Shown here: positions 14,348 through 17,957 of the stretch, piece after piece
How positions within the stretch are numbered: position 1 is the stretch's first letter
Layout: each line of letters opens with the position of its first letter
Assembly (NCBI GenBank): GCA_045543455.1
Contig: JAZQMK010000089.1
Coordinates: 1-17,957, forward strand
Origin: SIG291 sp045543455
GTDB lineage: Bacteria; Bacillota; Clostridia; Lachnospirales; Lachnospiraceae
Reading direction: 5' to 3'
Length of the DNA stretch: 17,957 nucleotides
Program-made: the position numbers and the translations under genes
Notes under the pieces: generated by a model
Database searches by the model: none
Told to the model about the DNA's origin: nothing
What the model saw: the letters and a program-made list of their open reading frames with translations, nothing else

Positions 14348-16057
14348 ATGGAAAACTGGATGGTGTATTCAAAAAAAGCAGATTTTAATGGGCTTTCATC
14401 AAAGTTTGGCATAGATCCTGTCGTTGCAAGAGTATTAAGAAATAGAGACTTAGTTTCGGATGAAGATTATGATATGTATCTTAATGGTAATATCAATAGT
14501 CTTCATAATCCGAGGCTGTTAAAGGATATAGATAAGGCCGTTGATATTATAAAATCCAAGATTAAAGAAGGCAAAAGACTTCGAATAATTGGTGATTATG
14601 ATATTGATGGCATTTGTTCTATTTATATACTTTTGCAGGGATTAAAACGCATTGGTGCAAATGTGGATTACGAAATTCCACACAGGGTAGAAGATGGTTA
14701 TGGAATTAATACCAGACTTATAGATGTAGCATACAATGATGGTATTGACACAATTGTAACCTGTGATAATGGAATTGCTGCAATAGATCAGATTAACTAC
14801 GCAAAGCAATTGGGAATGACAGTGATAGTAACAGATCATCATGATATTCCATTTGTGGAAAATGAAGGCAAAAAACAATATTTAAGCTCAAATGCAGATG
14901 CAATAATAAATCCTAAACAAAAAGAATGTCCATATCCTTTTAAGGAATTGTGTGGAGCAGTGGTTGCATTTAAGCTTGTGCAGGTATTGTACGAAGAATT
15001 TTGCGTGCCATATGAAGAATTTAAGACGCTTTTTCAATGGGCGGCAATAGCTACAGTTGGCGATATTATGGTACTTTTAGATGAAAATCGAATAATCGTA
15101 AAGGAAGGTTTAAAGCTTCTTAATAACACCGATAATTTAGGCTTTAGAAAGCTTATAGAAGCGGTTCAGCTTGAAAATAAAAAGCTGAATGCATATCATA
15201 TAGGCTTTGTTTTAGGTCCGTGCTTAAATGCCAGTGGAAGATTAGAAACGGCAAAGCATGCTTTAGAAATGCTTATGGCAACAGATAGCAAAATAGCAAC
15301 AGAATTTGCCATAAAACTAAAGGATATGAATGAAGAAAGAAAGCTTCTAACAACACAAGGCGTTGAAAAAGCGATTGAAGCTATTGAAAAACAGCATAAA
15401 GAGAGTGACAGAGTCTATGTTATACACATACCTGAATGTCATGAAAGTATTGCAGGAATTGTAGCTGGCAGGATAAAAGAAATATATTACAAACCTACAA
15501 TAGTACTTACAAATACAGGTATGTCAAAGGGTTCAGCACGATCAATAGAAGGTTATAATATATATGATGAAATAAATAAATGTTCCCATCTTTTAGAAAA
15601 ATTTGGGGGTCATCCGATGGCTGCTGGTATGTCTTTAAAAGAAGAAAATATCGAAGAATTTAGAAGACTACTAAATGAAAACTGTATATTGACAGAAAAA
15701 GAATTAACAAAAAAAGTATGGATAGATGTTGCTATGCCGTTAGAATATGTTAGTGAAAAATTAGTAAATCAGTTGGAGGTTTTAGAGCCATTTGGTAATG
15801 GTAATCCTAAGCCTGTATTTGCAGATAAGAACCTTAAATTATGTGAAAAAAGAATTTTAGGAGCTAATAAAAATGCCCTAAAGCTGGTATTTGAAACATC
15901 AAATGGTTACAGATATCAGGCTATATATTTTGGCGAAGCCATAGATATGCATGACCAATTAGTGGTAGGAAATACATATTCAATGTTATATTATCCTACG
16001 ATTAATGAATTTAATAATCGGGTTACAGTACAGATGACTGTGTTGTCAATAAGATAA
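14348..16057 (+). CDS. recJ: Single-stranded-DNA-specific exonuclease RecJ
   Basis: RecJ degrades single-stranded DNA 5' to 3' in recombination and mismatch or base-excision repair. The 569-aa protein has the DHH phosphoesterase motifs: IIGDYDIDG (80-88), VTCDNG (137-142) and VTDHHD (161-166), plus NASGRL (294-299). The DHHA1 part contains HESIAGIVAGRIKE and the FGGHPMAAGMS block (GGH 420-422). A C-terminal OB-like region ends the chain. Length is typical of RecJ. The ATG has TGGAGG six bases upstream. It follows secDF by 38 bases without a terminator. Its last codons hold the promoter of the next gene pair. Confidence 0.95.
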   Translation: MENWMVYSKKADFNGLSSKFGIDPVVARVLRNRDLVSDEDYDMYLNGNINSLHNPRLLKDIDKAVDIIKSKIKEGKRLRIIGDYDIDGICSIYILLQGLKRIGANVDYEIPHRVEDGYGINTRLIDVAYNDGIDTIVTCDNGIAAIDQINYAKQLGMTVIVTDHHDIPFVENEGKKQYLSSNADAIINPKQKECPYPFKELCGAVVAFKLVQVLYEEFCVPYEEFKTLFQWAAIATVGDIMVLLDENRIIVKEGLKLLNNTDNLGFRKLIEAVQLENKKLNAYHIGFVLGPCLNASGRLETAKHALEMLMATDSKIATEFAIKLKDMNEERKLLTTQGVEKAIEAIEKQHKESDRVYVIHIPECHESIAGIVAGRIKEIYYKPTIVLTNTGMSKGSARSIEGYNIYDEINKCSHLLEKFGGHPMAAGMSLKEENIEEFRRLLNENCILTEKELTKKVWIDVAMPLEYVSEKLVNQLEVLEPFGNGNPKPVFADKNLKLCEKRILGANKNALKLVFETSNGYRYQAIYFGEAIDMHDQLVVGNTYSMLYYPTINEFNNRVTVQMTVLSIR

Positions 16058-16071
16058 AAATATGTTAAAAT
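16043..16071 (+). promoter_or_regulatory. Internal promoter for the isomerase-like gene and apt
   Basis: TTGTCA (16043-16048) and TAAAAT (16066-16071) are separated by 17 bases and overlap the recJ stop codon. This would allow apt transcription independent of the scfA operon. Confidence 0.6.
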
Positions 16072-16104
16072 GATAACAACTATGATGAAACGGAGGACGG
16101 TTTT

Positions 16105-16941
16105 ATGAGAATCGGTATTAGAGCACATGATATGGAGAAGGCTCCACTTAATGAATTGATGAGAAATATTCATAACAAAGGATTTTCGTGCACACAATTA
16201 GCTTTAGGAAAGGCAGTACATGAATTTAAAGCCACTAACGCAGTGATGACACCGGGACTTGCTATGTATATCAAAGAATTATGCATAGAAAATAAGGTAG
16301 ATATCGCAGTTTTAGGCTGTTACTTAAATCTTTGCAATCCTGATCCAGAGCAATTAAAGACAATAGTAGAAAAATATAAGGCGCACATTAGATTTGCCAG
16401 TGTACTTGGTGTTGGCGTAGTAGGAACAGAGACAGGTGCTGTTAATACAGCATATAAGTATGAACCTGCTAACCACAGTGAAGAAGCTCTTGAAATATTT
16501 ATTAATAATTTAAGACCAATCGTTGAATATGCTGAGAAAATGGGCGTTATATTTGCCATCGAACCAGTGTGGAAGCATGTAGTATACAACCTTGAAAGAG
16601 CAAGAAAGGTATTAGATGCAATTAATTCACCTAACCTTCAGATTATTTTCGACCCTGTAAATGTATTGCATGTAGGCAATATTGATAAGCAGGATGATAT
16701 TATCAGACAGGCATTTGATATACTTAGAGACGATATTGCAGTTATTCATGCAAAAGATTACAGAGTGGAAGGCGATGAACTTGTTTCAATTCCAGCTGGA
16801 CAGGGAGGCTTTAACTACCCATTACTCTTAAGTCTTATGAAGGAACATAAGCCATATGTACATGTTTCTTTGGAAAATACAAGTCCTGACAATGCTATTG
16901 CAACAAGAGAATATCTTGAAAAATTATATGCAGAGGTATAG
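16105..16941 (+). CDS. Sugar phosphate isomerase/epimerase family protein (xylose isomerase-like TIM barrel)
   Basis: A 278-aa soluble protein with the AP-endonuclease-2/xylose-isomerase-like TIM barrel fold. Likely metal ligands are spaced as in the family: E153 (FAIEPVW), D183 (IFDPVN), H215 (VIHAKD) and E257 (SLENTS). Such enzymes isomerise or epimerise keto-sugars, inositol derivatives or hydroxypyruvate, and a few cut DNA at abasic sites. The sequence does not decide the substrate. CGGAGG lies 8 bases before the ATG. It lies 6 bases before apt, so the two are co-transcribed, probably from the promoter at 16043. No sugar kinase, dehydrogenase or transporter gene accompanies it, so pathway assignment is open. 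Confidence 0.82.
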   Translation: MRIGIRAHDMEKAPLNELMRNIHNKGFSCTQLALGKAVHEFKATNAVMTPGLAMYIKELCIENKVDIAVLGCYLNLCNPDPEQLKTIVEKYKAHIRFASVLGVGVVGTETGAVNTAYKYEPANHSEEALEIFINNLRPIVEYAEKMGVIFAIEPVWKHVVYNLERARKVLDAINSPNLQIIFDPVNVLHVGNIDKQDDIIRQAFDILRDDIAVIHAKDYRVEGDELVSIPAGQGGFNYPLLLSLMKEHKPYVHVSLENTSPDNAIATREYLEKLYAEV

Positions 16942-16947
16942 TGAGAT

Positions 16948-17472
16948 ATGAAGAAAATGGAAGATTATATAAGAAGTATTCCTGACTTCCCAGAGGAAGG
17001 AATTATATTTAGAGATGTAACAAGTGTTTTACAGGATAAGGATGGATTTAAACTTGCTGTAGACAGCATGCAGAGTCTCTTGACAGATGTAGATTTTGAT
17101 GTGGTTGTAGGACCAGAATCAAGAGGTTTCATATTTGGAACTCCAATTGCTTATAATATGGGCAAACCATTTGTTCCGGTAAGAAAAAAGGGCAAGCTTC
17201 CAATGGAAACTATTAGCGTGGAATACGATCTTGAATATGGAAGTGCAGTTATTGAAATGCACAAGGATTCAATAAAGCCGGGACAGAAGGTAGTTATTGT
17301 TGATGATTTGATAGCTACAGGCGGAACAATTGAAGCTATTATTAAGCTGGTGGAACAGCTTGGTGGAGAAGTAGTTAAGGTTATCTTCCTAATTGAACTT
17401 AAAGGACTTAATGGAAGAGAAAAACTACAAGGCTATAATGTGGATGCAGTAGTGAAATATGAAGGAAAGTAG
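16948..17472 (+). CDS. apt: Adenine phosphoribosyltransferase
   Basis: Apt salvages adenine by joining it to PRPP, giving AMP and pyrophosphate. The 174-aa protein shows the type I PRTase fold: the family N-terminus IRSIPDFPEEGIIFRDVT, the loop GPESRGFIFG (55-64), the flexible-loop region with RKKGKLP (79-85), and the PRPP-binding motif VVIVDDLIATGGT (115-127). Length is normal. ATG 16948 follows AGAGG at 11 bases; ATG 16957 (MEDYIRS) is an alternative start. In many clostridia apt is followed by relA, but here the next 485 bp hold no gene. The reading frame ends at TAG 17470-17472, and the first arm of the large inverted repeat begins at the very next base. Confidence 0.96.
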   Translation: MKKMEDYIRSIPDFPEEGIIFRDVTSVLQDKDGFKLAVDSMQSLLTDVDFDVVVGPESRGFIFGTPIAYNMGKPFVPVRKKGKLPMETISVEYDLEYGSAVIEMHKDSIKPGQKVVIVDDLIATGGTIEAIIKLVEQLGGEVVKVIFLIELKGLNGREKLQGYNVDAVVKYEGK

Positions 17473-17750
17473 GCAATTTTCTATTGTCTTTTGCTAACAG
17501 TTTATTTCCTATAAAAAGGATTATCCATATAAGTTTTATAATGGGCAGTAAGCCCCTTAAGCAAAACTCACAACTTTGAATAGTGCTTGATTATATACGC
17601 TGACTTAGAGTAACTCTAAGTCAGCTTTTGCTTTCTATATTTCTTTCAAAGTTGTTCAGACAGTTGCCCGGGGCTTACGGTTATCTAGGATAATCCTTTT
17701 TATTTAACGGAAATTGCACAATGTTAGCTTCAAGACAATAGGAAAATTGC
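17473..17750. ncRNA. Candidate large structured RNA or palindromic element: 278-nt rod of seven nested helices
   Basis: Seven complementary blocks lie in strict nested order: 17473-17490 with 17732-17750 (18 bp, one bulged G); GCTAACA 17493-17499 with 17722-17728; ATTTCC 17504-17509 with 17709-17714; ATAAAAAGGATTATCC 17511-17526 with 17688-17703 (16/16); GTAAGCCCC 17548-17556 with 17670-17678; ACAACTTTGAA 17570-17580 with 17645-17655 (11/11); and GCTGACTTAGAGT 17599-17611 with 17613-17625. Internal loops of 9-21 nt on each strand separate the inner helices. Strand is undecided because wobble pairs favour neither clearly. No ORF is apparent. An RNA such as a 6S-like rod, or a folded-back mobile element, would both fit. 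I match it to no known family. Confidence 0.5.
17599..17635 (+). terminator. Apical hairpin of the rod, able to act as intrinsic terminator for apt
   Basis: Thirteen complementary bases on each side of a single A (17599-17611, 17613-17625) form a tight hairpin, with at least 11 bp realistic. TTTTGCTTTCT follows on the plus strand. It is the first terminator-like site after apt, about 130 bases beyond the stop codon. No T-run follows on the minus strand. Confidence 0.6.
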
Positions 17751-17760
17751 TGGTGGTGTG

Positions 17761-17881
17761 TAAGTTACGCTAACTTAGTACCGAGGGTACTTATATGTGT
17801 CCTTCCTATATGCCGCCCTAATGCGAGCATTGTCCGGCATATAGAAAGTTCACATAAAGTTGCTACGCAACTTAAGTTAGC
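17761..17881. ncRNA. Candidate structured RNA: three-way-junction fold
   Basis: The closing helix GCTAACTTA (17769-17777) pairs with TAAGTTAGC (17873-17881). Inside are a GTACC-GAG-GGTAC hairpin (17778-17790), a long arm TATGTG/CACATA (17794-17799, 17851-17856) continuing into CTATATGCCG/CGGCATATAG (17806-17815, 17835-17844) capped by AATG-CGAG-CATT (17820-17831), and an AAGTTGC-TAC-GCAACTT hairpin (17857-17873). TAAGTTA (17761-17767) can instead pair with 17771-17777, which would break the closing helix. It lies ten bases after the rod and may be part of one molecule with it. It matches no riboswitch consensus I know. Confidence 0.5.
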
Positions 17882-17897
17882 TGAGAATTCAGGAATA

Positions 17898-17932
17898 GAA
17901 AAATCCCTCAAGCTATGAATAACTTAAAGGGA
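17898..17932 (-). terminator. Probable minus-strand terminator for a gene beyond the right edge
   Basis: On the minus strand TCCCT pairs with AGGGA (plus 17928-17932 and 17904-17908), extended past a bulge by AAG/CTT, and five T follow (plus A-run 17899-17903). No T-run follows on the plus strand. This suggests a convergent gene entering from the right. Confidence 0.45.
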
Positions 17933-17957
17933 CTGATATATTCTAGGTGAAGCTCCA

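Noticed and set aside
17645..17690. A GTTCAGACAGTTGC string resembling the start of RNase P RNA.
   Set aside because: The universally conserved RNase P core motifs (GAGGAAAGTCC and ACAGAA) are absent around it.
17473..17881. Structured region considered as a group II intron.
   Set aside because: No GTGYG 5' end, no domain V-like AGC/GAAA hairpin and no reverse transcriptase frame were seen on either strand.
17882..17957. Right edge considered as the start of tmRNA or a T-box/tetrahydrofolate-type riboswitch.
   Set aside because: No tag-peptide frame, TTCGACG motif or AGGGTGG T-box sequence is present. The window is cut too early to judge anything further.

Overview
The window is AT-rich, low-GC Gram-positive DNA. 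Its gene content and order point to an anaerobic clostridium, most likely a member of the Lachnospiraceae. The evidence is a class III (oxygen-sensitive) ribonucleotide reductase, a SCIFF ranthipeptide with its radical-SAM maturase directly upstream of secDF-recJ-apt, strong AGGAGG ribosome binding sites, and intrinsic terminators between transcription units. No phage, plasmid or complete insertion sequence is visible.

Left part (1-6033): a plus-strand membrane-anchored acyltransferase converges on a minus-strand cation/proton antiporter, and the two share a bidirectional terminator. To the right is a minus-strand operon for DNA-precursor metabolism, nrdD-nrdG-dut, with a MgtC-family membrane protein as its last gene. 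This operon has a TAGACA-17-TATAAT promoter whose spacer is occupied by an NrdR-type box; a second box lies about five helical turns upstream. It ends at an intrinsic terminator that almost touches the antiporter promoter.

Middle part (6200-10470): a tRNA-Leu with anticodon AAG has its own promoter and terminator. It is followed by about 240 bp of gene-free, repeat-rich DNA: two identical 49-bp direct repeats around a 67% GC palindrome, with other stem-loops. Then come a lipoprotein with YD-like tandem repeats, a convergent Maf/DUF115-type glycosyltransferase, and an auxin-efflux-carrier-family transporter.

Right part (10490-17472): a plus-strand cluster encodes scfA (48-residue SCIFF peptide, too short for routine ORF calling), scfB (radical SAM maturase), a fused secDF, recJ, a TIM-barrel sugar isomerase-like protein and apt. 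A palindrome covers the scfA extended -10 promoter. A two-tier stem-loop separates scfA from scfB, and a fresh promoter appears at the end of recJ.

Right edge (17473-17957): 485 bp without a gene, starting at the base after the apt stop codon. It contains a 278-nt rod of seven nested inverted repeats followed by a three-way-junction-like fold of about 120 nt. I do not recognise this as a known RNA family. It is the best candidate here for something undescribed, either a large structured RNA or a palindromic mobile element. A minus-strand terminator at the edge suggests a convergent gene just outside the window.
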